Assembly (NCBI RefSeq): GCF_000738265.1
Contig: NZ_JFCQ01000001.1
Coordinates: 124,001 to 188,000, forward strand
Direction of reading: 5' to 3'
Length of the DNA: 64,000 nucleotides
Source of the DNA: Corynebacterium jeikeium
Lineage (GTDB): Bacteria; Actinomycetota; Actinomycetes; Mycobacteriales; Mycobacteriaceae
Shown here: piece by piece, positions 1-9,821 of the stretch
How positions within the stretch are numbered: position 1 is the stretch's first letter
How the letters are laid out: every line of letters begins with the position of its first letter
The notes under the pieces: model-generated
Seen by the model: only the letters and a program-made list of their open reading frames with translations
Databases searched by the model: none
Told to the model about the DNA's origin: nothing
Position numbers and translations under genes: made by a program

Positions 1-29
1 CGGCTAGCGCCCAGCATTAGTTTCCGGTC

Positions 30-956
30 TTATCCGGTGACCTCCACCTCGACCGGCCCGGCGATCCCCAACTCCAGAACTTTCATCCCACGCCCACGGG
101 CTTCCTCGATCAACGACTCTTCCACCGGGTTGGTGCTAAGCACCATGATGGTCGGTCCCGCACCCGACAGGAACGCAGGGTAACCCAGGTTGCGCAGGCG
201 GTTAACCCACTCCGCGGTAACCGGTAGGACCTCCGCGCGATAGGTCTGGTGCATGCGGTCGCGGGTGCCCTCCCACAGCAGCTCCGGGTCATCCCGCAGC
301 GCGACAGTCATCACTGCCGTGCGGGAAACATTGAAACGGGCATCCAGGTGGCTGATGTCGGATGGCAGGACGCGGCGAATTGCCTCCGTCGACGCGTGGA
401 AATCCGGGATAAACGCGGTGGCCTTGATGTCCGGGTGAACGTCGATGCGCCGGGCAAAGTAGTCCGGCGCGGACACTCCGTCGATCGGGACGTTGGTCCA
501 AGAAACCACGCCCGAACCCAGCACGGACGCACCGGCGTTGTCTGGGTGACCTTCGAAAGTCGAGGCGATCTGCACTTGTGCCTGATCATCCAGCGTGAAC
601 CCTGCCAGGCCATTGCCCGCGGCCACACCCGCCGTCGCGGCTGCTGCGGAAGACCCCAGGCCACGGGACTGCGGGATGGAGTTCGTGCAGCTCACGCGCA
701 GCCCCGGAACCGTCACGTCGGCTTCCTTCAGCGTCGTGCGCAGTGCCCGAACAACCAGGTGGCGCTCATCCAGCGGCACTTCGCCTTCGCCCTCGCCCGT
801 AACCTCGACAACCAGGCCCGAATCAATGACCTCGGCGGTCACGTAGTCATACAAACCCAGCGCCAACCCTAGGGTGTCGAAACCCGGCCCAAGGTTCGCG
901 GTCGAAGCCGGTACCTTGACGGTCGCCTTGCGCCCAACAGGTATTTCGACGCCCAT
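30..956 (-). CDS. thrB: Homoserine kinase
   Basis: This 308-residue GHMP-family kinase phosphorylates homoserine to O-phosphohomoserine, the substrate of threonine synthase. The N-terminal stretch [11 protein letters not shown] (about residues 20-30) and the glycine-rich ATP loop [10 protein letters not shown] (about 97-106) are the family signatures, and the C-terminal SGAGPT motif is also present. The length is normal. The ATG at 954-956 shares one base with the thrC stop codon (TAATG arrangement), so the two genes are probably translationally coupled as the last two genes of a hom-thrC-thrB unit. It is a cytoplasmic enzyme of the threonine branch of the aspartate family. Confidence 0.97.
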   Translation of the reverse strand: MGVEIPVGRKATVKVPASTANLGPGFDTLGLALGLYDYVTAEVIDSGLVVEVTGEGEGEVPLDERHLVVRALRTTLKEADVTVPGLRVSCTNSIPQSRGLGSSAAAATAGVAAGNGLAGFTLDDQAQVQIASTFEGHPDNAGASVLGSGVVSWTNVPIDGVSAPDYFARRIDVHPDIKATAFIPDFHASTEAIRRVLPSDISHLDARFNVSRTAVMTVALRDDPELLWEGTRDRMHQTYRAEVLPVTAEWVNRLRNLGYPAFLSGAGPTIMVLSTNPVEESLIEEARGRGMKVLELGIAGPVEVEVTG

Positions 957-2029
957 TAGTTCAGCCCCAACGCGTCTGCAACGGCGTGCGGATCTACGTC
1001 GGTGACGGTGGGATCCGGCATCTGCGACAGGGCGGTCGTCGGATCCTTCAGGCCGTGACCGGTGACGGTGCAGACGATGCGCTGGCCGGCGGAAAGCTCA
1101 CCGTTGGCGTGCGCATCCAGCAGGCCCGCGACGGAGGAGGCAGAGGCCGGCTCGACGAAGATGCCCTCACGACCTGCGATCAGGCGGTAAGCCTCCAGGA
1201 TTTGTTCGTCGGTCTGGGCACGGAAGTCGCCACCAGATTCCTCCTTTGCGGCAACGGCCTGCTGCCAGGAAGCCGGGTTACCGATGCGGATCGCGGTCGC
1301 GATCGTCTCGGGATCCAGAACCGGCTCCCCCTTCACCAGCGGAGCTGCTCCGGCAGCCTGCACGCCCTTCATAACTGGGCGGTGGGTGGACACGCCATCC
1401 TCGGCATACTCGGAGTAGCCCTTCCAATACGCCGTGATGTTGCCCGCGTTGCCGACTGGCAGGAAGTGAACATCGGGGGCGTCACCAAGACAATCCACAA
1501 TCTCGAACGCGGCGGTCTTCTGTCCCTCAATGCGCATCGGGTTCACAGAGTTGACCAGGGCAATTTCCGGGAACTCGGTGGTGGTCTTGCGCACCAGCTC
1601 GAGGCAGTCATCGAAGTTGCCGCGGATCTGAATGATCTGCGCGCCGTGCATGACGGCCTGCGCGAGCTTGCCCTGGGCGATCTTGCCCTCCGGGATCAGG
1701 ACGGCGGACTTCAGACCAGCGCGGGCAGCATAGGCAGCCGCGGAGGCGGAGGTGTTACCGGTCGACGCGCACATCAGAACCTTCTGACCCTTGTGGTACG
1801 CGTCGGTCACAGCAACGGTCATGCCACGGTCCTTGAAGGAACCGGTGGGGTTGGCGCCCTCGATCTTCAGGTAAACATCGCAGCCGGTGAGCTCCGACAG
1901 GTGGTTCGCACGCAGCAGCGGGGTGCCGCCCTCGTTAAGAGTCACCGGCTCCCAGTCCTTCGCGAAAGGCATCCGCTCGCGGTACATGTTGATCAGGCCG
2001 GTCCAATGGTTCAGAACCTTGTTAGTCAT
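956..2029 (-). CDS. thrC: Threonine synthase
   Basis: This 357-residue PLP enzyme converts O-phosphohomoserine to threonine. The PLP lysine lies in GSFKDRGM (Lys66), and the phosphate-cup glycines lie in the PVGNAGN stretch. The length matches the short actinobacterial/Bacillus type, not the long E. coli/yeast type. The ATG is preceded by an AGGG-type ribosome binding site. It sits between hom (117 bp upstream) and thrB (1-bp overlap). A strong perfect palindrome lies in the hom-thrC gap and is listed separately; it may separate expression of hom from thrC-thrB. I recall that in C. glutamicum thrC is not in the hom-thrB operon, so this order is closer to the mycobacterial one. Confidence 0.97.
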   Translation of the reverse strand: MTNKVLNHWTGLINMYRERMPFAKDWEPVTLNEGGTPLLRANHLSELTGCDVYLKIEGANPTGSFKDRGMTVAVTDAYHKGQKVLMCASTGNTSASAAAYAARAGLKSAVLIPEGKIAQGKLAQAVMHGAQIIQIRGNFDDCLELVRKTTTEFPEIALVNSVNPMRIEGQKTAAFEIVDCLGDAPDVHFLPVGNAGNITAYWKGYSEYAEDGVSTHRPVMKGVQAAGAAPLVKGEPVLDPETIATAIRIGNPASWQQAVAAKEESGGDFRAQTDEQILEAYRLIAGREGIFVEPASASSVAGLLDAHANGELSAGQRIVCTVTGHGLKDPTTALSQMPDPTVTDVDPHAVADALGLN

Positions 2030-2068
2030 TATTCCCTGTCGTTTCTTCCCAGTCGTTGGTTCTTTGTA

Positions 2069-2089
2069 GAAGCACTATTGTAGTGCTTC
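2069..2089. promoter_or_regulatory. Perfect 9-bp inverted repeat between hom and thrC
   Basis: GAAGCACTA and TAGTGCTTC flank a 3-bp centre, about 40 bp upstream of the thrC start and inside the 117-bp hom-thrC gap. It is perfectly symmetric, so it can be a DNA operator or a stable hairpin in the polycistronic RNA. It is not followed by a T run on the minus strand, so it does not look like a simple terminator. No regulator can be named from the sequence. Confidence 0.6.
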
Positions 2090-2146
2090 CCCGGCACGCT
2101 TAAACGCGCCTTCAGTTTTTAGCCCGCAGTTAGCCGACTACCGGGG

Positions 2147-3472
2147 TTAGCCTTCCATGCGGATGACGGAGTCGATGCGCTTCACAGCGTCGAGCTGCTT
2201 GAGCTTCTCTACCGTCTCCTCCAGGTCTTGTTCCTTCGCACTGTGGGTGATCACGACCAGGCGGGCACCGTCGTTCAACCCTTCTTGACGCACCGTCTTC
2301 AACGAAACACCCTGCTCAGAGAACACGGACGCAACCTCGGCCAGCACGCCCAGGCGATCATCCACCTGCATGTCGACGTGGTAGCGGGTGCGGATTTCCC
2401 CGAAGCTAGCGATAGGCAGAGAAGCGTAGGTGGACTCCCCTGGGCCGCGACCACCCAGGACGATGTTGCGGGCCACGGCTACCACGTCGCCCAGCACGGC
2501 GGAGGCCGTCGGGCCGCCACCGGCACCGTTTCCGTAGAACATCAGGCGACCGGCGGACTCGGCCTCGACGAAGACTGCGTTATAGGACTCGGACACGCTG
2601 GACAGCGGGTGCGAAACAGGGATCAAGGCGGGGTACACGCGGGCGGAGACGGACTCCTTACCCTGCTCATCGACCAGGCGTTCACAGATAGCCAGCAACT
2701 TGATGGTGGAGTTTGCGGCCTTGGCTGCCTCAATGTCGGCGACAGTGATGTCGCGGATGCCCTCGGTGTGCACGTCCTCGCCGGAGACGCGAGTGTGGAA
2801 AGCCAGGGAAGCCAGGATGGCTGCCTTGCTGGCGGCGTCGAAGCCGTCGACGTCGGCGGATGGGTCGGCCTCGGCGTAGCCCAGCTCGGTGGCCTCTGCC
2901 AGCATCTCGTCGTAGCTGGCGCCTCGGCTATACATTGCGTCGAGGATGAAGTTGGTGGTGCCGTTGACGATGCCCATCACCTGGTTGACCTTGTCGCCAG
3001 CCAGGGAGCGGCGCAGCGGACCGACCACCGGGATGGCTGCTGCGACGGCGGCCTCGAAGAACAGGTCCACACCGGACTCGTCGGCAGCAGCAGACAACTC
3101 GTCAGCGTGAGCGGCGATGAGTGCCTTGTTAGCGGTAACCACGGACTTGCCGGAGCGCAAAGCAGCCAGGACGACCTCGCGCGGGTAGTCGATGCCACCG
3201 ATAACCTCGATCACCAGATCGATGTCATCGCGCCCCACCAGGGAAAGCGCATCATCGGTCAGCTTTTCCTGATCCACGCCCGGGCGGGGCTTGGATAGGT
3301 TGCTGACGGCGATTCCTCGAACCTCCAGCGGGCCACCGATGCGGGCGGCGAATTCCTCGCTGCGCTCCTCCAGCAGACGCAGGACCTCCGCGCCGACGGT
3401 ACCCATGCCCAGCAGAGCCACACCAACGGTCTGGCCAATTCCCTTGCCTGGCTTAAAATTCTGCTCGGTCAT
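2147..3472 (-). CDS. hom: Homoserine dehydrogenase
   Basis: This 441-residue enzyme reduces aspartate semialdehyde to homoserine, the branch point between lysine and threonine/methionine. The dinucleotide-binding loop LLGMGTVG is at residues 20-27, and the catalytic domain follows with GTTNFIL and LGYAEADPSADVDG. A C-terminal ACT domain from about residue 355 (RYHVDMQVDDRLGVLAEV) fits allosteric threonine inhibition as known for the C. glutamicum enzyme. The ATG has a good AAAGGAG ribosome binding site. It is the first gene of the hom-thrC-thrB series and lies 125 bp after lysA, so it probably has its own promoter. Confidence 0.97.
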   Translation of the reverse strand: MTEQNFKPGKGIGQTVGVALLGMGTVGAEVLRLLEERSEEFAARIGGPLEVRGIAVSNLSKPRPGVDQEKLTDDALSLVGRDDIDLVIEVIGGIDYPREVVLAALRSGKSVVTANKALIAAHADELSAAADESGVDLFFEAAVAAAIPVVGPLRRSLAGDKVNQVMGIVNGTTNFILDAMYSRGASYDEMLAEATELGYAEADPSADVDGFDAASKAAILASLAFHTRVSGEDVHTEGIRDITVADIEAAKAANSTIKLLAICERLVDEQGKESVSARVYPALIPVSHPLSSVSESYNAVFVEAESAGRLMFYGNGAGGGPTASAVLGDVVAVARNIVLGGRGPGESTYASLPIASFGEIRTRYHVDMQVDDRLGVLAEVASVFSEQGVSLKTVRQEGLNDGARLVVITHSAKEQDLEETVEKLKQLDAVKRIDSVIRMEG

Positions 3473-3597
3473 GTCGCTCCTTTGTGGGGTCTCGATGAGA
3501 GGATTGTCGATATCGTTTTCTTAGGTTATCGCACCAATCTACCCCGCGACTAGACAAAGCTGTCCATTACCCCTGTTTTAGCCCTTTAGCGGGGAGG

Positions 3598-5049
3598 TTA
3601 CTCCTCCAAAGCCAGCACGTCGTCAATGGTTTCGCGGCGAATCATCAACCGCGCTTCGCCATCCGCTACGCGCACCACCGGGGGTCGGGTCATCATGTTG
3701 TAACGGGAGGCCATCGCATAGCAGTAGGCGCCCGTCGCGCCGATCATCAGCAGGTCGCCGGGACGCACATCCTCTGGCACGAGCGCGTCGTTTACCAGCA
3801 CGTCTCCCGACTCACAGTGCGAGCCCACGATGCGGGTCGGCAGCAGCTCACCAGCTACCTCGCGGTTTGCCACGCGGCAGTCGTATTCCGCCTGGTAGAG
3901 GGCGGGTCGAATGTTGTCGCTCATGCCACCGTCGACGGAAATGTATCGGCGGGAAATGCCATCGGCAACCTCGACGTCCTTCACCGTGCCGACACGGTAC
4001 AGCGTGATCATCGACGGACCCGCGATCGCGCGGCCCGGCTCGACGTTAAGCGTCGGCTCGGGAACGCCGGCCGACTCTGCTGCCTTGCGCACCTTGCTCT
4101 TTAGTTCGGACGCCACCTCTTCCACGTCCAGAGCCTCCTGATCCGGCATGTAGGCGATACCGTAGCCACCACCGAGATCGAGGGTATCCAGCAACGTGGG
4201 GGCGTCCGAACCAACACCTTGAGACGGGTCAACAGCGTGCTCGTCCGTGAGCGTCGCGATGGAGTCCAGCAGCTGCTTCCACAGGCCCAGCAGGCGCTCG
4301 GCGGCCAGGGCGAAGCCGGCGGCCTCGAACACCTGGGAGCCGACGTGGCAGTGCAGACCGCGCAGACGCACGCCGTCGGCGGTGTGGCACGCCATGGCCG
4401 CGTGGTGAGCTGCACCGGAGGCCAGAGAGAAGCCGAACTTTTGGTCCTCGTGGCTGGTGGCGATGAACTCGTGGGTATCAACGTGCACACCGGGGGTCAC
4501 GCGCACCAGCACATCCTGGGTCTTGCCGAGCTCGCCAACAACGGTGGAGAGCGCCTCGATTTCCTGCAGCGAGTCGACGACGATCAGCTCCGCCCCTTCG
4601 GAGACCGCTAGACGGAGGAACTCCGGGGACTTGTTATTTCCATGGACGGTGATGCGCTCGGCCGGGAATCCCGCGGCTAAAGCGACCTGCAGCTCGCCGA
4701 GGGACGCAACATCCAGGGACAGACCCTCATCCATCACCCAGCGGGCAACCGTCTTCGACAGGAAAGCCTTGGAGGCGTAGTGCACAAAGTGCCCACCGCC
4801 GAAGGCCTTGGCCAGGCGACGACAACGAGTGCGGAAGTCCTCCTCGTCCATCACGAAGGCGGGAGTGCCGAAGGTCTCGGCGATCTCGGTCAGCGGCACG
4901 CCAGCGATGGTGACCTCACCCCGGTGCTCCCCTGCTGTCTCACGGCGAAGGGTCTGCGGGTAGACGTGCGCGGGGATCGCATTGAACTCCGCGGCGTTAG
5001 CCGTGCGACGGCGCAAGGGTGTGGAGTTCAGGTGAGTCTCCGGATCCAA
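3598..5049 (-). CDS. lysA: Diaminopimelate decarboxylase
   Basis: This enzyme decarboxylates meso-diaminopimelate to lysine. It is a PLP fold-III enzyme: the Schiff-base lysine is in HYASKAFL (Lys94), HCHVGSQ lies in the barrel, and [10 protein letters not shown] carries the active-site cysteine of the partner subunit. At 483 residues it has an N-terminal extension of about 35-40 residues compared with my memory of the C. glutamicum protein. The start is TTG at 5047-5049, supported by a perfect AGGAGG (5055-5060) five bases upstream. It follows argS by 67 bp, the argS-lysA arrangement known in corynebacteria. Confidence 0.96.
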   Translation of the reverse strand: MDPETHLNSTPLRRRTANAAEFNAIPAHVYPQTLRRETAGEHRGEVTIAGVPLTEIAETFGTPAFVMDEEDFRTRCRRLAKAFGGGHFVHYASKAFLSKTVARWVMDEGLSLDVASLGELQVALAAGFPAERITVHGNNKSPEFLRLAVSEGAELIVVDSLQEIEALSTVVGELGKTQDVLVRVTPGVHVDTHEFIATSHEDQKFGFSLASGAAHHAAMACHTADGVRLRGLHCHVGSQVFEAAGFALAAERLLGLWKQLLDSIATLTDEHAVDPSQGVGSDAPTLLDTLDLGGGYGIAYMPDQEALDVEEVASELKSKVRKAAESAGVPEPTLNVEPGRAIAGPSMITLYRVGTVKDVEVADGISRRYISVDGGMSDNIRPALYQAEYDCRVANREVAGELLPTRIVGSHCESGDVLVNDALVPEDVRPGDLLMIGATGAYCYAMASRYNMMTRPPVVRVADGEARLMIRRETIDDVLALEE

Positions 5050-5054
5050 GGGAA

Positions 5055-5060
5055 CCTCCT
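5055..5060 (-). promoter_or_regulatory. Ribosome binding site that fixes the lysA TTG start
   Basis: On the minus strand this reads AGGAGG, five bases before a TTG codon at 5047-5049. The perfect complementarity to the 16S rRNA tail supports the rare TTG start over later ATG codons. Confidence 0.75.
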
Positions 5061-5084
5061 AGGTGAGTGTGGTGTGCAGGGGGC

Positions 5085-5104
5085 GGGGACGTGTGGGCGT
5101 CCCC
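5085..5104 (-). other. Hairpin in the argS-lysA gap
   Basis: A perfect 7-bp stem (GGGGACG/CGTCCCC on the minus strand) with a 6-base loop lies between the argS stop and the lysA ribosome binding site. The T run precedes rather than follows it on the transcribed strand, so it is not a standard terminator. It may be an intercistronic processing or attenuation hairpin; this is inference. Confidence 0.4.
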
Positions 5105-5116
5105 AAAAAGCGACAG

Positions 5117-6787
5117 CTACATGCGCTCCGGGGCGGTCACGCCCAACAGCTCCAGCGCGTTGGCCAGGGTCTGGCGGGCGGCGGCGGCCAGGGACAGGCG
5201 GGCGGCGAACAGAGCCTTGCTCTCCGCCACAGTCTGCTCGTCGTCACTGGGCTTCGGCAGGACCTGGCAGGCGTCATAGAAACGGTGGAAGGTGCCGGCC
5301 AGAGACTCGGCGTAGCGGGCAACGCGGTGAGGTTCGCGCAGCTCAGCCGCGGTCTTCACCACGGCCGGGAACTCGCCGAGGGTGCGGATCAGGTCGCCTT
5401 CGCGGTCGTGAGTCAGCAGGGATAGATCGGCACCCTCACGAGTGACGCCAAGGTCAGCGGCCTTGCGCCCCAGGGAACTCAGGCGAGCGTGCGCGTACTG
5501 GACGTAGAAGACCGGGTTGTCGTTGGACTGGGAGGCCCAGAGATCCATGTCGATATCCAGGGAGGAATCCACGGAGCTGCGGATCATGGCGTAGCGGGCA
5601 GCGTCCACGCCGATGGCCTCCACCAGGTCGTCCAGAGTGATGACGGTGCCGGCGCGCTTCGACATGCGCACAGCCTTACCGTCCTTGACTAGGTTCACCA
5701 GCTGGCCGATGAGAACCTCCACCTGCTCCGGGTCATAGCCCATAGCGGCTGCCGCCGCACGCAGGCGAGCAATGTAGCCGTGGTGATCCGCACCCAGCAT
5801 GTAGATACACAGGTTGTGGCCACGGTCGAACTTGTCGGCCACGTAGGCGATGTCGCCGGCGATGTAGGCCGCGTTGCCGTCGGACTTGATGACCACGCGG
5901 TCTTTGTCGTCGCCGAAGTTGGTGGAGCGCAGCCACCAGGCACCGTCGGCCTCGTACAGATTGCCGTTGTCCTTGATCTTCTGGATCGCAGCCTCAACCG
6001 CGCCGGATTCGAACAGGGAATTTTCGTGGAAGTACACGTCGAACTCCGTGCCGAACTCCGCGAGGGTGCGCTTAATGTGAGCGAACATGAGCTCCACACC
6101 CTGGGAGCGGAACAGCTCCTGCGCCTCGTCCTCCCCGAGCTGCTGCCAGTCAGGGTTTGCCTCCACGATCTGGGAGGCGATGTCCTGGATGTAGTCGCCG
6201 CCGTAGCCATCCTCCGGGGTGGGCTCGCCCTTCGCGGCAGCCAGCAGGGAGCGGGCGAAGCGGTCGATCTGCGCACCGTGGTCGTTGAAGTAGTACTCGC
6301 GGGTTACCTTCGCCCCGCGGGCAGTGAGGACGCGTCCCAAGGAGTCGCCGACCGCTGCCCAGCGGGTACCACCCAGGTGGATCGGGCCGGTCGGGTTGGC
6401 GGAGACGAACTCCAGGTTGATGGCTGTGCCTGCGAACTCGTCGCCGTGGCCAAAGTCTGCACCGGCGGCAAGGATCTCCTCAACGATCTTGCCCTGGGCG
6501 GCGGCGGCCAGGCGAATATTAATGAAGCCCGGGCCGGCAACGGTGGCCTCGTCGATGCCCTCGTGGGCGCCGAGGGATTCCGCTAGCCAGGTGCCGAACT
6601 CGCGGGGGTTCGTGCCGGCCTTCTTGGCCACCTGCATGGCGATGTTCGTTGCGTAGTCGCCGTGCTCCGGGTTGCGCGGGCGCTCCACGGTGGCGCTTTC
6701 CGGCACCACGGAGGAATCCAGACCGTGGGCATCCAGGGTCGTGCGGGCAGTTTCGGTAATCAGTTCAGACAATTCAGCAGGAGTCAC
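5117..6787 (-). CDS. argS: Arginyl-tRNA synthetase
   Basis: This class I synthetase charges tRNA-Arg. The HIGH-like motif is in [14 protein letters not shown] and the KMSKS-like motif is VRMSKRAG. An additional N-terminal domain lies ahead of the Rossmann fold, and a DALR anticodon-binding domain sits at the C-terminus, ending TAPERM. I chose the GTG at 6785-6787 (protein starting [10 protein letters not shown], 556 residues) because family members start there; the frame stays open to a GTG at 6823, which would add 12 residues. Neither start has a clear ribosome binding site, so a leaderless or weakly led message is possible. It diverges from tRNA-Arg(CCG) and is followed by lysA. Confidence 0.95.
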   Translation of the reverse strand: MTPAELSELITETARTTLDAHGLDSSVVPESATVERPRNPEHGDYATNIAMQVAKKAGTNPREFGTWLAESLGAHEGIDEATVAGPGFINIRLAAAAQGKIVEEILAAGADFGHGDEFAGTAINLEFVSANPTGPIHLGGTRWAAVGDSLGRVLTARGAKVTREYYFNDHGAQIDRFARSLLAAAKGEPTPEDGYGGDYIQDIASQIVEANPDWQQLGEDEAQELFRSQGVELMFAHIKRTLAEFGTEFDVYFHENSLFESGAVEAAIQKIKDNGNLYEADGAWWLRSTNFGDDKDRVVIKSDGNAAYIAGDIAYVADKFDRGHNLCIYMLGADHHGYIARLRAAAAAMGYDPEQVEVLIGQLVNLVKDGKAVRMSKRAGTVITLDDLVEAIGVDAARYAMIRSSVDSSLDIDMDLWASQSNDNPVFYVQYAHARLSSLGRKAADLGVTREGADLSLLTHDREGDLIRTLGEFPAVVKTAAELREPHRVARYAESLAGTFHRFYDACQVLPKPSDDEQTVAESKALFAARLSLAAAARQTLANALELLGVTAPERM

Positions 6788-6914
6788 AGCATTAAACACT
6801 AGCAGTGAGGCTGGACGACTCACGCAGTGGCGGAGGTGATTAAACTACCGCCCCGGTGCAGTGCTAGACTTTCAACCCGTATTGACGTGAACGTGAAGTG
6901 AACCGCCGATACGC

Positions 6915-6990
6915 GCCTTCGTAGCTCAGGGGATAGAGCACTGGTTTCCGGTACCAGGGGTCGTGAGTTCGAATCTCGCCGAGGGCACCA
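6915..6990 (+). tRNA. tRNA-Arg (anticodon CCG)
   Basis: A 76-base cloverleaf: acceptor GCCTTCG pairs with CGAGGGC (one G-U), the D arm is GCTC...GAGC, the anticodon stem is CTGGT/ACCAG with loop TTCCGGT and anticodon CCG, the T arm is CTCGC-type with TTCGAAT, and the 3' ACCA is encoded. It reads CGG codons. It lies 127 bp from the divergent argS start. A run of seven T follows directly and may help end transcription. Confidence 0.95.
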
Positions 6991-7014
6991 TTTTTTTACT
7001 GACGCTCACCACCG

Positions 7015-9789
7015 TCACGGCTGCGAAGCTCCGGCTTTCTTTACGCTGTCAATGCTTTGGAACTCCACGCCCGGAATCCGGGAGAATCGATCCTTGTCGC
7101 AGGTCAAAACGATGATCTGATTGTCCTTTCCCAGGGCGCCAAGCACCTTGTTCATGCTCTTAGCACGGTCAGTGTCGCTGAAGCCCAACACGTCATCCAG
7201 GAAGATCGGCACACCGTTGCCGTCGTGACCCACCAAGCGAGCAATAGCGAGCAACTGCAGGATCTCCACCTGCTCCTGCGCGCCACCGGAGAGCTGTTCC
7301 TTGTCCAAGCGCACGTTGCCGATAGCGCGGCTCGAAACCTGGAACTTCTCATCCACATCCAAATCAACGTCACTGCCAAAGACCATCCCGGAGAGCTTGT
7401 TCAAAGCCTTGCGGTAGGGCTCGGAGTACTTTTCCTGCATCCGCTTCCGCGATGCCTGAACCACCCGATGCAGTAACTCCGCCGCATCCGCCTGCCTACG
7501 CAACCTGGCAACTACTCCCCCGAGGCGCTTTACTTCCGCTTCTGCCTGTTCTTTCGCTTCTGCGGAACCGCGGGCCTGCCCCAGCTTCGCATTCAGGGCG
7601 GCAATGTCCACGCGGCACTCCTGCATCTGCTGGTTCAGCATGTTCACGCGGCTCTGGGCACCGTCGAGGCTCGCCTGCACGTCCGCCACGTCGCCTAGTT
7701 CGCCGACCTCCAGGCGCTTCGACTCCAGCTTCTCGCGGGCCGCAGCCACAGCCTGGGTGGCTTGCATGTGCTTCGCCTTCAAATCTTCGTCGGAGCAGCG
7801 TTCGCGGGCCGTGTTCAGGTCCTTCGTCACCACCTCCAGTTGCTGCTGCAGGTTTTCCACCTTGGCTTCGTGCTGGATTTTCCGCTCGATCGCATCGCTG
7901 CTCTGCAGGGAAAGCAGCCGTTCGTTGGCCTCATCACGGGCAAGGGTGGCCGATTCCAGGGCTGTGACCGCTGCCGCTTCGTCGACATTCTCGTCGGCCC
8001 CCACGTTGGCGTCACTACGCAGCACATCACAACGCTCCTGCAGCCTTTCAACTTCGGCGGTGAGGCTGCCGACCTGGCCGGTCAAATCGGACAGGGTGCG
8101 CTTGCCGAGGGTTGCCTTGAGGTTCGCGCGCAGGTCGCGCAGGTTTTCCTCTTCCTCGTTGCGCGCCCGTACTGCCTGCCCAAGCTCCTCGAGGACCTCC
8201 GCACGGGAGTCCTCTAGTCCGATGTGCTCGCGCCCAACCGCCGACAGCTCCGCGTTGACTTTCTGCAGAGCCTCGGCGACGTTCAGGTCGAGGTTGCTGG
8301 AATCTTGCGCCGGGGTCACCCGCACCTGGTATTCACCCAGACCGACGGTCCATTCGGCGGTGATCTTCTTGTCCAGGCCACCTTCCTCCAGGGTGGTCTC
8401 GGCACCATCATCAACGACCGTGCCACCTGTCGGCCCAGTGATGTGCACGGAGGTCGCGCCCGCATCGCGGATCTTTATCTGCGCTTCGAGATCCGTCATC
8501 GCCTCGCGGATCTTCTGCTCCGCCTTGGGGGTAGCCGGGTCGCGAGCGACTTTCTGCGCCAGCTCCGCGACCTGCGAGTCCAGCTTTACCGCACTGTCGC
8601 GCTCCTCCGTCAAGCCATCCAGGCGCTCCTGAACTTCCTCCGCACTCTTCAGCGCCGCGGCCAGCTTCGCCCGCTTATCGGCCAACACATACGCAGCGTG
8701 AGCACTATCGAAGGCCTTCTTCGCCTCGTCGCGCTCGGCCTGTTGTTCATCTGCTTGTTTCTGGACGCCACGTAGCGCCTCCCTCGCATCCTTGAGCGAC
8801 TGTTCTAGCTTCCCCAGCGCGGACTTCTGACTCTCCCGGGCTTCGGTGGCCTCCCTCCACCGCCCGACCTGGCTGTCCTTGAGCTCCAGCTCGTTTTCCA
8901 AAGTGCGGAGAGTCTCCGCTACCTTCTTCGCAGCCTCCAGTCGCTTGGCATATTCGTCGTATTCTTTCTGGGCCTCCGGCAGGTCGGCCTCCGCCGCCGC
9001 GCGCTGTGCCTGCTTGGATTCGATCGCGTAAATCGCTTCCTGCGCATTGTCGTAGTCACTCCGTGCCGTGGCCAGCGCCTCCTTTGCGCTGGCTAGATCC
9101 GCCTCGGCCGTGGCTAGCTCTCCTTTGGGATTTCGGTTGGCTCGGCGATCCTGTAGCTTCTTGTCCTCCTCGTCGATCAGGTGGACCAGAAGCTCAGCAG
9201 CGCCTTGGTCACCTTCGCTGATGCTGGCGCCCGTCCCCGCTGTGGCGTCACTAGCGTCGTCGCCAGCGCTGCGCAGGGCCGAGGAAAGGGAAGGAATGGC
9301 CGTGAAATCGAGGGCATCCAGGCGTTGCCCCTGGCTGACGAACAGAGCCTCTCGCAGCGCGGAATCGATGCTTTCGTTTAGCAGCTCGTTGAACTTCTCC
9401 ATTGCTTGGTCGCCGGTGTAGTTGCGCACGGAGGGGCGCAGCACATCCAGCTGCATCTTCTTGCCCTCGAAGTCCTTGGTGTATTCCACCAGGTTCTCGC
9501 CCAGGCACAGTCGCGCGGTGATCTTCGACTTACTACCACCACCCACGGGGAAGAAAGTGCTGACTTTTTTGGAGCTCGTCGAGACCTTCCAATCGGAAAG
9601 CAGCAGTCCAAAGGCATTCATCAGGCTGGATTTTCCAGCCTCGTTACTGCCGTGGATAACGGTCACACCCGTTGCACTGGGGGCGAAGTGTGCGGATTCG
9701 ATGCCCGCGAAGTTGCGGACGTCCAGGCTTTCCAGCACAAAGCTGGCCTTGGTCTGAATGTTGGACGAAGCCTCGTTAGAAGTTGTCAT
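7015..9789 (-). CDS. SbcC/YhaN-like coiled-coil ATPase
   Basis: This 924-residue SMC/Rad50-type ATPase has Walker A GSNEAGKSS at residues 47-55, an ABC signature LSGGAQEQ at about 833, and Walker B PIFLDDVLG at about 860-868 (Asp-Asp, as in YhaN-type proteins, rather than Asp-Glu). Between the two halves lies a long antiparallel coiled coil (about 205-435 and 502-780). No CxxC zinc hook is present. Instead a short beta-rich segment (about 443-500, containing HITGPTGG and GLGEYQVRVTP) sits at the exact middle, where the hook would be. It is the last gene of the helicase-SWIM-nuclease operon, 32 bp after the SbcD-like partner. The likely role is DNA end tethering or processing; the substrate is unknown. 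Confidence 0.85.
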   Translation of the reverse strand: MTTSNEASSNIQTKASFVLESLDVRNFAGIESAHFAPSATGVTVIHGSNEAGKSSLMNAFGLLLSDWKVSTSSKKVSTFFPVGGGSKSKITARLCLGENLVEYTKDFEGKKMQLDVLRPSVRNYTGDQAMEKFNELLNESIDSALREALFVSQGQRLDALDFTAIPSLSSALRSAGDDASDATAGTGASISEGDQGAAELLVHLIDEEDKKLQDRRANRNPKGELATAEADLASAKEALATARSDYDNAQEAIYAIESKQAQRAAAEADLPEAQKEYDEYAKRLEAAKKVAETLRTLENELELKDSQVGRWREATEARESQKSALGKLEQSLKDAREALRGVQKQADEQQAERDEAKKAFDSAHAAYVLADKRAKLAAALKSAEEVQERLDGLTEERDSAVKLDSQVAELAQKVARDPATPKAEQKIREAMTDLEAQIKIRDAGATSVHITGPTGGTVVDDGAETTLEEGGLDKKITAEWTVGLGEYQVRVTPAQDSSNLDLNVAEALQKVNAELSAVGREHIGLEDSRAEVLEELGQAVRARNEEEENLRDLRANLKATLGKRTLSDLTGQVGSLTAEVERLQERCDVLRSDANVGADENVDEAAAVTALESATLARDEANERLLSLQSSDAIERKIQHEAKVENLQQQLEVVTKDLNTARERCSDEDLKAKHMQATQAVAAAREKLESKRLEVGELGDVADVQASLDGAQSRVNMLNQQMQECRVDIAALNAKLGQARGSAEAKEQAEAEVKRLGGVVARLRRQADAAELLHRVVQASRKRMQEKYSEPYRKALNKLSGMVFGSDVDLDVDEKFQVSSRAIGNVRLDKEQLSGGAQEQVEILQLLAIARLVGHDGNGVPIFLDDVLGFSDTDRAKSMNKVLGALGKDNQIIVLTCDKDRFSRIPGVEFQSIDSVKKAGASQP

Positions 9790-9821
9790 TTCTTTGCCGT
9801 TCCTCTCCCCTAGTTACCCTT

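Noticed and set aside
986..2083. Long plus-strand open frame opposite thrC (365 codons)
   Set aside because: It is the antisense shadow of thrC produced by high-GC third positions; it has no family resemblance and no ribosome binding site.
5085..5104. Rho-independent terminator between argS and lysA
   Set aside because: The T run is on the wrong side of the hairpin for the transcribed strand.
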